A program made the translations under genes and the position numbers. Under the pieces are notes generated by a model. That model saw only the letters and a list, made by a program, of their open reading frames with translations, was not told the DNA's origin and did no database searches. A DNA stretch of 64,000 bases, taken from Chiridota heheva (lineage: Eukaryota > Echinodermata > Holothuroidea > Apodida > Chiridotidae). The first letter of the stretch is position 1; every line of letters begins with the position of its first letter. Below, piece by piece: positions 46,505 to 57,539 of the stretch. The stretch is from positions 247,501 to 311,500 of the forward strand of contig JAIGNY010004516.1 in assembly GCA_020152595.1 (NCBI GenBank), given 5' to 3'.

Positions 46505-48808
46505 TATGCTGTAAACTTGACTTACCTAAAGTAGTTCCCAATAATGGAATTATTTTAACAAGAAGATACAGTGCCATTGATCACTCCCAACTTTTACAAG
46601 ATTTGTCATCCAATCTAAATCAAATTTCTTTGCAAGAAACAAATGTTGATGACTTTGTAGCTGATTTTGGCACTGCCATTACATCAGCCCTTGATCTGCA
46701 TGCTCCTGTTATTAAATGCAAAAAAAGTGTCCGTTTGCGCCCTAAATGGTACAACAAATCAGTTGATGATGCCAGGAGAGAACGGCGGCGCTCTGAGCGC
46801 AAGTGGCGCAAAAGTAGATCTCTCTCTGACCTATCAGCGTATAATGATTCAAAGCAACATGTAAGAACTGTTCTTTTCTCTGCAAAGAAAGAATTCTACA
46901 TGGAGAAGTTACAGTCTTCCACCCCAAGGGACATGTTTGCCACTGTCAACACACTTCTCAACAATAATTCAAGAATTCTTCCACAGAGTGAATGTCCAAT
47001 TACACTTGCAAATGACTTTAGTAATTTTTTCCAGAATAAAGTCAAGGACATCAGGCACATAATTAATGACCTACATGTTGACTCACCATCTATTCTGATC
47101 GAAAGAAGGTTTCCTTTCAATTGTTCACTTCTTTTTGATTTCCAGCCTGTCACTGAAGATGAACTTATGAATATAATCGCGAAGTCACCTTCCAAGACAT
47201 GTGCTCTTGATATGATTCCAACATGGCTGTTGAAACAACATGTGAAAACTATCCTCCCGAAACTTACAGAAGTTGTGAATGCTTCCTTGGAACATGGTAT
47301 TTTCCCGAAAGCCTATGGACATGCAATTGTAACTCCCATCATCAAAAAACAATCTTTGGACAAAAATGAACTCAAAAACTACCACCCAGTCTCAAACATT
47401 GCTACAGTTTCAAAATATATTGAAAAAGTTGTAACCAGTAGACTCACTGAACACATCAACAAACACAAACTTTTTGAGCCACTACAATCGGCCTACCGAA
47501 CTTCACACAGTACTGAGTCTGCCCTACTACATGTGCAAGATTATGTTCTTCAAGCGCTCGACCAGCAGAAAGCTATTTTATTTCTTATGTTGGATCTGTC
47601 TGCGCGTTTGATATGCTAGACCACCAAATCATGCTAGCCGTTGTTTTGAGCATAGCTTTGGCATTTCTGGCAACGCTTTGGATTGGCTATCATCATATTT
47701 TAATTGTCGGACTAACCATGTCCATGTTCCTGGAGCTGACTCAACACTGTAAATCTTGAATATGGGACCCCACAAGGCTCTGTTTTAGGACCTTTGTCAT
47801 TCACACTTTATACTATCCCAATAGGTGACATATTGCGGAAGCACAAGATCGAGTATCACATATATGCTGATGATATACAGATTTTCTTAGCCTTTAACCC
47901 TAAAGTTCCACTCGATGCTGAATGTGCTTTATTCAAACTGACCTCCTGTGTGCAAGATATCCAACAGTGGATGATTGCAAACAAACTTAAACTTAATGAG
48001 GACAAAACAGAGTGTATCATAATCTCTTCATCAAATGCTAGTAAAGCCCTTGAGAACCTCAAGTTTGTATTTGGCAATACTTGCATCTCACCAGTCACCT
48101 CAGTTAAAAATCTGGGAGTTGCTTTCGATAATAGAATGTCAATGGACAACCATGTGACACAACTTAGTAAAACAATTAATTATCACTTTAGAAACATTGG
48201 CAAGATTCGTCGGTACATTGACGTTGAAACCTGTCATTATGTTGTTCGATCACTCATCCTATCAGGTTTGGACTACTGTAATTCCCTTTTGAATGGTATT
48301 TCCATGAAAAATGTAAATCGCCTACAGAAACTCCAAAATAAAGCTGCTAAGCTTATCTTCAGGAAACGTCGTCGTGATCATGCCTCACCCTTGCTCAGCA
48401 AATTGCATTGGCTCCCTGTGTCACAGCGAATTTTATACAAAACATGTCTTATTGTCTACAAATCCCTGATACATCAATCACCTGAATACATATCCAACAG
48501 TCTGAAACTTTATACACCAGCACGATCCCTTCGCTCCTCTTCTGAAAACTTCCTGACTGAACCCAGAACTAACACCAAAGCTGGTTCTAGGGCTTTTTCA
48601 GCTGCAGCACCCCATGTTTGGAACTCTTTGCATGCCTTCACACATTCGCCATGCCAGTTCACTTGGACAGTTCAAAACACGTCTTAAGACTTTTCTTTTT
48701 TAATCATGTATTACTTACTGAACTTTGGGGCAGCATTCTGGGCTTTGCATCGTATGGAAAAGGCGCCTACTACAAATGAACATGGATGGATGGATGGATG
48801 GATGGGTG
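46505..48808 (+). pseudogene. CR1/L2-like LINE, 5'-truncated, frameshifted
   Basis: The copy starts in the linker between endonuclease and RT (CKLDLPKVVPNNGIILTRRY) and runs through RT. Landmarks are the TPIIKK...KNYHPVSN block, AYRTSHSTESALL, LDLSA followed by FDMLDHQ after a one-base frameshift near 47607, YGTPQGSVLGP near 47762, and YADDIQIF with the catalytic Asp pair at 47863-47886. After RT come LHWLPVSQRILYKTCLIVYK and SRAFSAAAPHVWNSL, and SLGQFKTRLKTFLF ends at a stop at 48701 in a third frame. This C-terminus is typical of the CR1/L2 group. At least four indels break the frame; the longest open pieces are 46453-47619 and 47794-48687. The 3' end reads aaaaggcgcctactacaaat and finishes in a GGAT repeat (48783-48808). 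The endonuclease is absent. Confidence 0.88.
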
Positions 48809-48954
48809 GCCATGTAGTGTAGGAGGTACAGGCAGTTCTTTGCTTATACAGCAAAGTGACTACAATATCTCATCCCTACATATATGTTTCTGTGGGTGAT
48901 AAGATAACAAGTGTCATGTATTCTCCCTTGTGTGCGAGCTCGTGATCAGACCCA

Positions 48955-49295
48955 CTGCATCGGGGAATTTTCCTCAATTTTCGGAAACTTTTCTTAATAT
49001 CTGGGCAATTTTCTATGATTTTTGGAAAATTTCCTTCCTTTCTGGACAATTTTCTTAAATTTTTAGAAAATTTCCGTCATTTTTTGGGCATAATTTTTGA
49101 GCTTTGGGAAGTTTTTGCTCATTTTTTGTCCAAATTTTGGGATATTTTCCTGAATTTTTAGGGGCTTTCTTTAATTTCTGGGCAATTTTTTTTGATTTTC
49201 GGAAAAAAATCTTTCCTTTCCAACTAATTTTCTTCCACTTTGGGCAGTTTTTCGATTTTTGTATAATTTCCTTTAATTATCAGGAAATCTAGCTG
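48955..49295. repeat. AATTTTC-rich degenerate repeat, further copy
   Basis: Same units as 37140-37640 (ggaaaatttccttcctttct, gggcaattttttttgatttt), directly after a gatcagacccactgcatcgg fragment. Confidence 0.68.
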
Positions 49296-49849
49296 AGTCG
49301 GGCATGATTCAGATAAACCACTGATTTGAAAAGAACATTTTACATCTCTGTGCACTGCCTGACCGTATAAGATCGGTGCCCAAGTATCGTGTCAGCATCA
49401 TGTCGAGTTGGGAGGAATACTCAAGTGGGAATGCACTCCATGGCATTGAAACTGGAGTAAGATTTATTGATATTAAGATCTTGTTTCAAATGAATGAAAT
49501 TCTCAAGAACTGATTGATGAATAATTGTTCGCTCCAATTGATTATATTAATGATACTTGTGGTCTTTTTCCTTCATGCATGATCAGAATTCCTATTAACA
49601 GAGAAGTAAGCCTTCTGTATTTAACCTTAATTCCAAATTCTTTACATATTTGTTAGTTTAATTTTCTTTTGAGGTTTAATGTGTGTATACACCTTTACTA
49701 GCCAATATGGTTGGTGAGATATTGCAAATATGGGTGGGATTACAATTGTGTTCAAATGGGCATAGAGCTAGATATGCAAATGCATTTAATTTGCACTTTC
49801 TACTACAATTTAAAATGTAAAGCAGTTTGCTAGTATATGAAATACTTGT

Positions 49850-49992
49850 CTTTTCGTCTCATTCTTTTGTCTCATTCTTTTCGTCTCATTCTTTTTGCCT
49901 CATTCTTTTCGTCTCATTCTTTTGGCCTCATTCTTTTTGCATCATTCTTTTTGCATCATTCTTTCCGCCTCATTCTTTTCGACTCATTTTTT
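49850..49992. repeat. 16-bp CATTCTTTTCGTCT tandem repeat
   Basis: About nine units of cattcttttcgtct with variants (ttgcct, ttggcct, ttgcat, ccgcct). Confidence 0.88.
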
Positions 49993-50290
49993 AGCTCCAC
50001 CCATATACAGAGTGTATGAGTGAGCTTATCAAATTGTACGTGACCTATCATATGTGCCTGTACTAAGTTTTGTTTAAAAATGCATCTCCTCCTAGGTTTT
50101 TACAGTTTTGCTCCTAAGATTCTGGGTCAATCGAGGTTATTGTATGCTTCATAAAAACTTGTTTTTATATAAGAGATATTCCATGTAGTTTTTTAATTAA
50201 AGCTCCCGAAAGGTGAAAAGTTTTGTGTAAAAAAGTGTCAGATTTGAATATGTAATGGCACTAAAAATAGCTCTTTTAGCTGTAATCCTA
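49985..50290. repeat. Dispersed repeat Z, copy 2
   Basis: tttttagctccacccatata, atcaaattgtacgtgaccta, aattaaagctcccgaaaggt, gtaatggcactaaaaatagc. It directly follows the 16-bp CATTCTTTT array. Confidence 0.78.
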
Positions 50291-50382
50291 CTTGCGTTTC
50301 GTACCAGTACCGTTCCGGGCTATGATAATGGTTAGTTGGTCTGGCAGGTCATACACGTACATGTCTATTAGTTACATGTACG

Positions 50383-50584
50383 GACATGTATGTTTAATCA
50401 TATTGTAGTTTTTTTCCAATCAGAATTTGGACATTCTATGAATATGCAAATTCTCGGAAACTTATTTAGGTCATGCATATCGTAAACAGCGTGACTTAAA
50501 TAAGATTCCGAGAATTTGCATATTCATAGAAGAATGTCCCAGTTCTGATTGGAAAATACTACGATATGATTAAACATACATGTT
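50383..50584. repeat. Near-perfect 200-bp hairpin
   Basis: The left arm (acatgtatgtttaatcatat; ttccaatcagaatttggaca; atgaatatgcaaattctcgg) is mirrored by the right arm (ccgagaatttgcatattcat; tgtcccagttctgattggaa; atatgattaaacatacatgt). The loop is about 20 bp (tgcatatcgtaaacagcg). A third partial copy (catgcaaattcttaaaatct tatttaggtcacgctg) follows at 50590-50630. Confidence 0.88.
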
Positions 50585-51117
50585 TTTTCATGCAAATTCT
50601 TAAAATCTTATTTAGGTCACGCTGTATCATATTGAATGTCTGCCTACTGTGGTGTAGCGGTTATCATAAATTTGGGTATTACTGCGTAAAAAAGTTTGGA
50701 TACAGTAAGTCCTTTTATTTCATGAAAATCTAATATATTTTCTCTCACGTTTCTTTCTTTTTAGTGAGATAAGTATACTTTATCCTTGTATTATCTATTT
50801 GATTTTTTTACTGTTAAGCATGCAACCGTAGTTTCTTAATTTTCATTTGCTTTATATTTACTTTAGTGAGCTCCTTTTGTCGTTCAGCACGATTTTAAAA
50901 ATTCGTAATTCTTGTTCCTCGCATTTCATGTACTGTCATGTCTGGCATAGGGATCAAAAAGATATTTCTTCTCTTCAAATTGTTTACTTAAAATCAAAGA
51001 AGGAGGCATATTCTTACTTGTATGACCCTGGGGTTACCATTATCAAACACTCAGGGCCGTAATCATTGGGAAGTCTCCCCCTCCCCCGGGCTTCGCACCA
51101 CTATATACCCAAGTTTG

Positions 51118-51238
51118 AGATAAAAAATGTGTTTCAAAAGAATGCTTAGCCTCATGTGTGTTAGGTGGGGTGTGTTAAGCCTGTCTGCCTCAGATGTGTG
51201 TTAGGTGGGGTGTGTTAAGCCTGTCCCCACTTTGTGTC
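51118..51238. repeat. Left copy of direct repeat flanking the retro-fragment
   Basis: Starts at gagataaaaaatgtgtttca and carries aatgcttagcctcatgtgtg and ttaggtggggtgtgttaagc, the latter twice (a local about 47-bp duplication), ending cccactttgtg. The same sequence returns at 51737-51817. Confidence 0.8.
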
Positions 51239-51725
51239 AGCTGCAAGTCTGGAGCAACAATAACGGTTTTAGATTCTCCAAAAGACAAGACAGTCTGCAT
51301 GCACTTTTGCACTTTTTGTCATTCGCATCCCAACAACTCTCCACCCCAACACATCACCAACCTAACTTTGACTCCCTCAACCTCCTCGACTGCTCTCAAC
51401 ACTGGGAATCGTGATCCTCCTCAAAAAGCTCACCATTGAAAACAATATTGTTTTACAAAGTACCTCAACCACATTAACACCATTGGTCTTACTCTAGACC
51501 TCCCCCACTAGCCTTCTCTAGACCCCCCTTTCTACAAGCCACATCACCAACCTGAAACTAAAATGCAAATAGCTAAACCCTCAACCTCCTCCGACTGCTC
51601 TCCAACACTACTTGGGGGAGCTTATAACAAAACCGCCTAATGCTCTCCTCAAAATTTTCAGGCTCACTGCTGCCATTCAGACATCACCCTCAGTGGCAAG
51701 ACCACTCATCCATCTTTTGACTAAG
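51235..51725 (+). pseudogene. Scrambled fragment of I-like non-LTR element
   Basis: The stretch from 51238 (cagctgcaagtctggagcaa, then the ataacggtttt block and tctgcatgcacttttg) matches 11726-11800 of the larger element. Later pieces (catcaccaacctgaaactaa at about 51543; cttgggg at 51612; aggctcac at 51660) match 11920-12030. Pieces are deleted and reordered, and no usable frame remains. It is flanked on both sides by an about 80-bp direct repeat. Confidence 0.7.
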
Positions 51726-51736
51726 GCCATGGCAAT

Positions 51737-51820
51737 GAGATAAAAATGTGTTTCAAAAGAATGCTTAGCCTCAGATGTGTGTTAGGTGGGGTGTGTTAAG
51801 CCTGTCCCCACTTTGTGAGT
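51737..51820. repeat. Right copy of direct repeat flanking the retro-fragment
   Basis: gagataaaaatgtgtttcaa through ttaagcctgtccccactttg, about 80 bp, nearly identical to 51118-51238 apart from the local duplication there. Confidence 0.8.
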
Positions 51821-51939
51821 AAGAACTCCGATGTAGCATGATTATTTTATGTTGTACGTCCCAGGAAGAAGTTACACAATATTCTACAGCAGCAACTACT
51901 ACAAATTGATATATAAATACAACATTTATAGGCCTACCC

Positions 51940-52000
51940 TCTGTGTCCCCCCTCCCCCCCCCCCCATTAAGAGGAAATACTCCCATGATGGGAGTATTTC
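51940..52000. repeat. C run and 27-bp perfect palindrome
   Basis: A C-rich run (51944-51965) is followed by gaaatactcccat, a central g, and its exact inverse atgggagtatttc (51974-52000). Confidence 0.8.
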
Positions 52001-54244
52001 TCCTGTCCACCCTAATTAACAATTTTCTTTGTCTCCTGTTGTATAAATAAAATTGGTTTTCCACACGACCGTGACAGTTACACTTGTATTTAGCTATTGA
52101 TCCCATCCAATATTTTAGTCTATTTGCCTATCGGGAGGGGACAAGAAATACCAATAAAAAAAAAGATAAGTTGGACGAGTTTTACCATCCCCTCCCTGTA
52201 GCTAAAACCGCCTCTGCCCAATGCTGTCCACCTCCCTCCAATCAGGTACTCCCCCCTCCCTCCAATTAGGTACCTCACGTCCCTGCTATACTGCTCCCTT
52301 AAACTTTTTTATGTCAATCACAGCCCAGCAAAATATGTCCGGCTTTACTGCATTTGATTGGTAACAAAATTTGCCAATATAAATGTATATCAAACAGCAA
52401 CGTGTTTGGAAAATCCTATCATACCTAACCAACTTTTGAGAACTTCAGAAAATTTACTTGAGCTATCAATTATGCCATAGTCCCGCTTGTGTACATACTA
52501 ACATAATATGATTGGAAAATTCCATCATACCTCAAAACTCTCTCCATTACTTCACATAAAACTAGATACGGCATGGACCCTGGGGAACTCAGTTTATTGC
52601 ACAATACATGACAAGCTTTGTTGAGAACTTATATGGAAGGTACTACTGAATATCAAGGTTTTTTTATCTTTTAATTTATGGACAAGTGTAAAGAACTATT
52701 TTGAAGGAAAAATAACGAAAGTTATGTACTACTTTTAAGAAAGGAATTTGAGATTTACTTGAGTTTTTCACTTTCAATTCCCATGGTACAATGAAACTTT
52801 CTTCTTTGCAGCTAGAAGTATGATAAAATGTGTGGTCTTGCGCATATTAGGTAGGTGGTTGTAAATCAATTATTTCTACATGGGTGGTTGGAAATACGGA
52901 GATATTTTGTTAAGTTCAAGGGGGAAAAGAGTAGTAATTTCTTTATCAATTATGGTAAATAGTCAAATGAAACACAAATAGGGGAATAACTTAAAAAGAC
53001 ATAATATTTCTTATGTTTGTTTTTTTGAAGTCACAAACAAATTTGGCAGCATGATTTCTATGTTTCATTCCTCATTGAACAGAAGATTTTTTAACAGTAT
53101 TTGAAAAAGAAAGAACATGAAATATATGATTTTCTGATTGGGATAATTATTCATTTATTTAGAACTAATTATGTAAGAATAAAAACACCAGACAAATATC
53201 AATATTTAAGATACGATCATGACTGCTTTATTTCATTAATCTTAATAGTACATGTTAACTTGACTTTCACACGTACATACGAGAAGCGGAAGTGCATGTT
53301 TGCACATTACATAGTGCATTTAACAGTAGTGTCTTTCACACGGTGGATTAGCGTTGGTTGCTATGGAAGGTCTATTCTTAAGAACCTGGCAGAGATCTTG
53401 TGATAAGGGATGCGGTATACTCGCGTTAAAAGGGCGTCCACTTATGACAACGGGACGGGCCTTACGGTTAAACGGTTAAGGACCGTAATGGTGACAGCTG
53501 TACGTTTATGAAAAAATGCTAACTGTCACAACCTTAGCTGCTAATTTGGCCGATTACTGGCTAAATATGACAAATTGGCCGTTTTGAAACCAGTTTGGTC
53601 AGTAATCTTTTTTTAGTACCGGCCTAATGAAATTAAATTAACATTTATGAAGATTAATGTGTAAATGTTAGAAATTTTGTTATGTTTACAAAATGTATTT
53701 CCTAACCATATGTTGTGGTTGGAATTGACCTTTGACCTCGCTAACATCAGTAATCGAGCAAGACATGATGGCACCATGCATAGCTTTTGTTAGAAGCATA
53801 ATTTTTCAGACATCGCTATGACGTGAACCTCATTGCACCCACTACAAAACCAAGTCATCACTGAGAACCAATCTAACAGTCATTTACAACTAACCTCGTT
53901 TGGCACATATGTCCTGATTGTTAAGGTGCCAAGAAACCCAAACAAACTGAATACAACTCATACAGGAAAGGTAAAACTCCTGGATTTTTAACATGATGAA
54001 TAATTGCCCCAAAATGGAATAGACCTCAAATAAAACTTTAAAAACATCATAAAAATACATATGACAAAAATAAAAGCAATCAATTCTTCTTGCATTGTTA
54101 TGGGTTGAGCTATAACATCATTGATGTCTAGTTTCAAATGTTAATGATTACAAATTATTAAGATAGAAAAAGTAAAAAGATGGAATTTTGCTCTTGTCCC
54201 TTATTACCTTGCCAATATCCCTAAAAAGACAAGACTGTGATCAT
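52001..54244. other. No gene seen
   Basis: AT-rich apart from a C-rich stretch with ccctccaatcaggtactccc repeated twice near 52235-52275. One solo retrotransposon hairpin tail at 53902. No exon supported. Confidence 0.4.
53895..53945 (+). mobile_element. Solo 3' hairpin tail of a non-LTR element
   Basis: ggcacatatgtcctgattgt followed by taaggtgcc (53902-53929), then aagaaacccaaacaaact. Same ending as the I-like copies at 10393 and 13491. Confidence 0.55.
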
Positions 54245-57010
54245 GAAAAAATGTTTGAGGCTTTAACAAGCTCGATGGTATAAAGTTCACTGCGAGCTCG
54301 TGTTGCTAACTATGAGCTTTTATTATATACCAAGAAGCTCATACACCACTAGCTTGAGAGGAGCTTAGTAGATGTCCATGCTTTCACATATCACAGTGTT
54401 GAACATCACATACGAGTTTCAAGCTGTGTTCAAACATTCAGAAGTATCAGGGGCCATTATTGATAGTGGTATTAGGGATGGAGGGGGGCGGGTGGTGGCA
54501 GATAAACAAAGTAAAGGCTGCAGAGAATAATTTTTGTTTTAATTAAAACTGATACCAAATTTGCAAGAAATTAATCATTTCTGTCATGCAGTATCTCATA
54601 TCTTTCATCTTCGTGAGGGTGACTTTGATGGTTTGATTTTCTCTGGCTAAAAACATCTATTGGAGCTTCCAGAACAAAACAAAACTGATGTGAGTTGTTT
54701 ACAAGCTCATTGGAAGCAAGTATGAGCTCACTATGAAAGCTCATTTGAGATAAAGAATAGATCATATAGAGTTAGATGGTGGAGAGGTCATTTGCACCCA
54801 CAATTACAATCTTGATCATTTCATTGCTGTTTTAAGTTGTGTGTTCATCCAATAGAGATGGTCATTATTTGCTCATATGTCAAAGTTGTCTAAATCATAT
54901 GGCTGCTAAGAGTTCATACCTCATACTTGGGAGTTTCAAGTTGTGTGTTCATCCAATGTAGGTGGTCATTATTTGCACATGTCAAAGGTGTCTCAAACAT
55001 AAAATGGTAAGAAGTATCAGGTGCCATGATTGGCTGTGGTTGTGTGTGTGGTATTCTTGGGGAGGAGGGTTGTGATTGTTAAGCCAATGTAAAGGCTGCA
55101 AGGAGTTCATATGAGTTTTAGGTTGTGTGTCCATCCAATATGATTTGCTCATATGTCAAAGTTGTTTCATGCAGAAAAGTTAAAAGTACTTGGAACCATG
55201 ATTGGTTGTAGTAGTGTGTGGTATTTTTTATTCATGGAAAGGAGAATGGATGGTGTCTGTATGCAAAGTAAAATGATGCTTGGATTAAATTTTGTCAATG
55301 CTAACCTGAAAACACAAAAAGCAAGAAATAATAAATTTATGTCACATCTCCAGTGGTGGAGCTACAGGATTACTTCCCTCTCCCCACTTTTCCCCCCCTC
55401 CACTCCCCTCCCCACTTCCCCAATTTTTTTGGAAAGTGACATATATTGTCTAATTTATAGACTTTTGCCCCTTATGAGACAAAATTGCCCCACTCTTGTC
55501 CTCCCCCCCGCCCATGACCAAAGTCCTTGTGCCACCATTGCATATTTCAAAACTTTCGTCTTCTTGAGAATGATTTTGTTGATTGTTGTTGGCCCACTAT
55601 TTTAACGTTATTGGCCCACTATTTTATGTTATCGGCCCACTATTTTATTGTTATCGGCCCACTATTTAAGTGTTATCGGCCCACTATTTAAGTGTTATCG
55701 GCCCACTATTTTAGTGTTATCGGCCCACTATTTTAGTGTTATCGGCCCACTACTTTAGTGTAATCGGCCCACTATTTTAGTGTTATTCGCCCACTATTTT
55801 AGTGTTATCGGCCCACTATTTTAGTGTTATTGGCCCACTGTTTTAGTCTTATCGGCCCACTATTTTAGTGTTATCGGCCCACTATTTTAGTGTTATCGGC
55901 CCACTATTTTAGTGTTATCGGCCCACTATTTCAGTGTTATTCGCCCACTATTTTAGTGTTATCGGCCCACTATTTTTGTTCACCCTTATAAAACTTGCTT
56001 GCTCTAAGCTTGACAGAATGCGAGATCACCTTTAGTTAAAAAAAGTAACTTTTTTAGATCTCATGGAGTTTATGCCTGCTTGCATCAAACATGGAATGTG
56101 AACCTTTGTGAACTCATAATTTCTAAACGAATGCACAATTGGAATCTTTTGGAGATTCTGGAACAAAAAAAAGCTTGTGTAAGGCTTGAACAAGCTTATT
56201 TGAAGCTGGTATAAGCTCACCACAAGCTAGTAAAGATTACTATGAGCTCATATGAGATAAAGAAAAGTTCATATACCACGAGTGTGAGCTCAGTGAGGAG
56301 ATCCTTGCATTCTCAATTTGAATGTTTCATGGGAGTTACACACCGGGTTTCCATCCAAAATATATGTTCATGATTTGCTCATGAAATTGATGAAGCCATC
56401 AACAAATTCACACTTTGAACCTTTTGGAGCTTCTGGAACAAAAGAAGCTGGTATGGGGCTTTAACAAGTTCATTGGAAGCTGGTGTAAGCTCACCACAAG
56501 CTAGTAAAGGTTACTACGAGCTCATATGAGATGAAGAAAAAATCACATGGAGTGAGCTTGAGGAGAGCTTAGTAGGGAGACTTTTGCATTCAATCTTGAA
56601 CATTTCATCGGAGTTGCAAGGTGGGTGTCCATCCCAAATAGATGTTTATGATTTGCTCATGAATTTGATAAATCCATCAACAAATTCACAATTGGAATCT
56701 TTTGTAGCTTCTCGAACATAAAGAAGCTTGTGTGAGGCTATAACAAGCTTATTGGAAGCAGGTATAAGCTCACCACAAGCTATTAAAGGTTACTTTGGGC
56801 TCATATGAGATAAAGAAAAGTTAATATGGAGTGAGCCGAGAAGAAAAGGGATGTCAAGACTTTCCCAAAATTACAATCTTGAACATTTCATAGGAGTTCC
56901 AAGCCGTATGTTCATTCAATGCAGATGGTCATAATTTGTGCATATAGCTAAGTTGTGTCATGGGCTATGATTGGTAGTGACAGTGTGTGTGGTACTGTTG
57001 AGGGGGAGTG
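54245..57010. repeat. About 275-bp tandem array (GAGCTC/AAGCTT-rich), interrupted
   Basis: Clear units start near 56148, 56421 and 56702 (ttggagcttctggaacaaaa, agctggtataagctcacc, gctcatatgagataaagaaa, ttgctcatgaatttgat). Older pieces are at 54255-54550 and 54655-55310, with gtgtgttcatccaatg, atgattggttgtagt and tgtgtgtggtattctt landmarks that reappear at 56905-57000. The 22-bp minisatellite and a C-rich stretch (55355-55515) interrupt it. It lies directly upstream of the first Ig exon. Confidence 0.75.
55585..55977. repeat. 22-bp minisatellite, about 18 copies
   Basis: Unit cggcccactattttagtgtt with at between units; variants tcgccc, actactttag, gtcttat. The left edge units are shorter. Confidence 0.92.
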
Positions 57011-57150
57011 TGGTGGTGTCAGTTTACAAGCAAAATAAGTGCTAATGGGATTATTTTTTTAAGGCTGACTATTTATAGGCTAACTCTGATAATTAAAAGC
57101 AAAAAATGGCTTATTTATGTCATATCTGTTTTTTTCTCCCTCGCTCTCAG

Positions 57151-57443
57151 CCAATTACGCAAAACCATCTTTGATGAGCAAGACGAGGACGTGTATGCAA
57201 ATGAGAACAAACCCTTCACCATCTCCTGCAAGTTTCACGGCTTCCCCATCCCCAAGATCACGTGGATGCTGGAGGATGAGATCATCCATTCTGATGAGCA
57301 CTTTGGGGTCATCGTTGATGAGGACGACATGGTCACTAATCTGGAGATTGATAAGGTGACCGGCGACGATATTGGAGAGTATGAGTGTATCGCCGTGAAT
57401 GAGAAGGGTTATGCTAGCTGCAAGCTGTATCTAGATGTAGCAG
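57151..57443 (+). CDS. Ig I-set domain exon (titin/twitchin/MLCK-like)
   Basis: The exon follows a good pyrimidine tract (tttttttctccctcgctctcag) with a branch-like ctaac about 75 bp upstream, and ends at g|gtaagg. It codes for about 97 residues with I-set landmarks: the B-strand Cys in TISCKFHG, the C-strand Trp in KITWMLEDE, and the F-strand signature DDIGEYECIAVNEKG carrying the second Cys. Strand A is RKTIFDEQDEDVYANENKP. There is no signal peptide or membrane segment. One-domain-per-exon I-set modules of this kind occur in intracellular muscle giants (titin, twitchin, SPEG, MLCK, palladin), where they bind filaments and space kinase or Fn3 domains. The acceptor is phase 2 and the donor phase 1. 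The donor matches the 61309 exon. Which family member this is cannot be told from one domain. Confidence 0.88.
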
Positions 57444-57539
57444 GTAAGGAAGGGTCAGGTGATATTGCATGTTAAGCTGTACCTCATGGACTTTCTTCCT
57501 TTAAATACCTTAACCTTATTTCTCTCCCTACCAGCAGAC

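Noticed and set aside
50645-50690. tRNA-Val-like ggtgtagcggttatcat
   Set aside because: Only a box A-like word is present; no box B or cloverleaf follows within tRNA distance.
53101-53403. 100-codon open frame
   Set aside because: AT-rich and motif-free, with no supported splice sites; length is plausible by chance in 64 kb.
55585-55977. CRISPR-like regular array
   Set aside because: The units are adjacent with no unique spacers; it is a minisatellite in a eukaryotic genome. The same holds for the arrays at 28937, 34270 and 57540.
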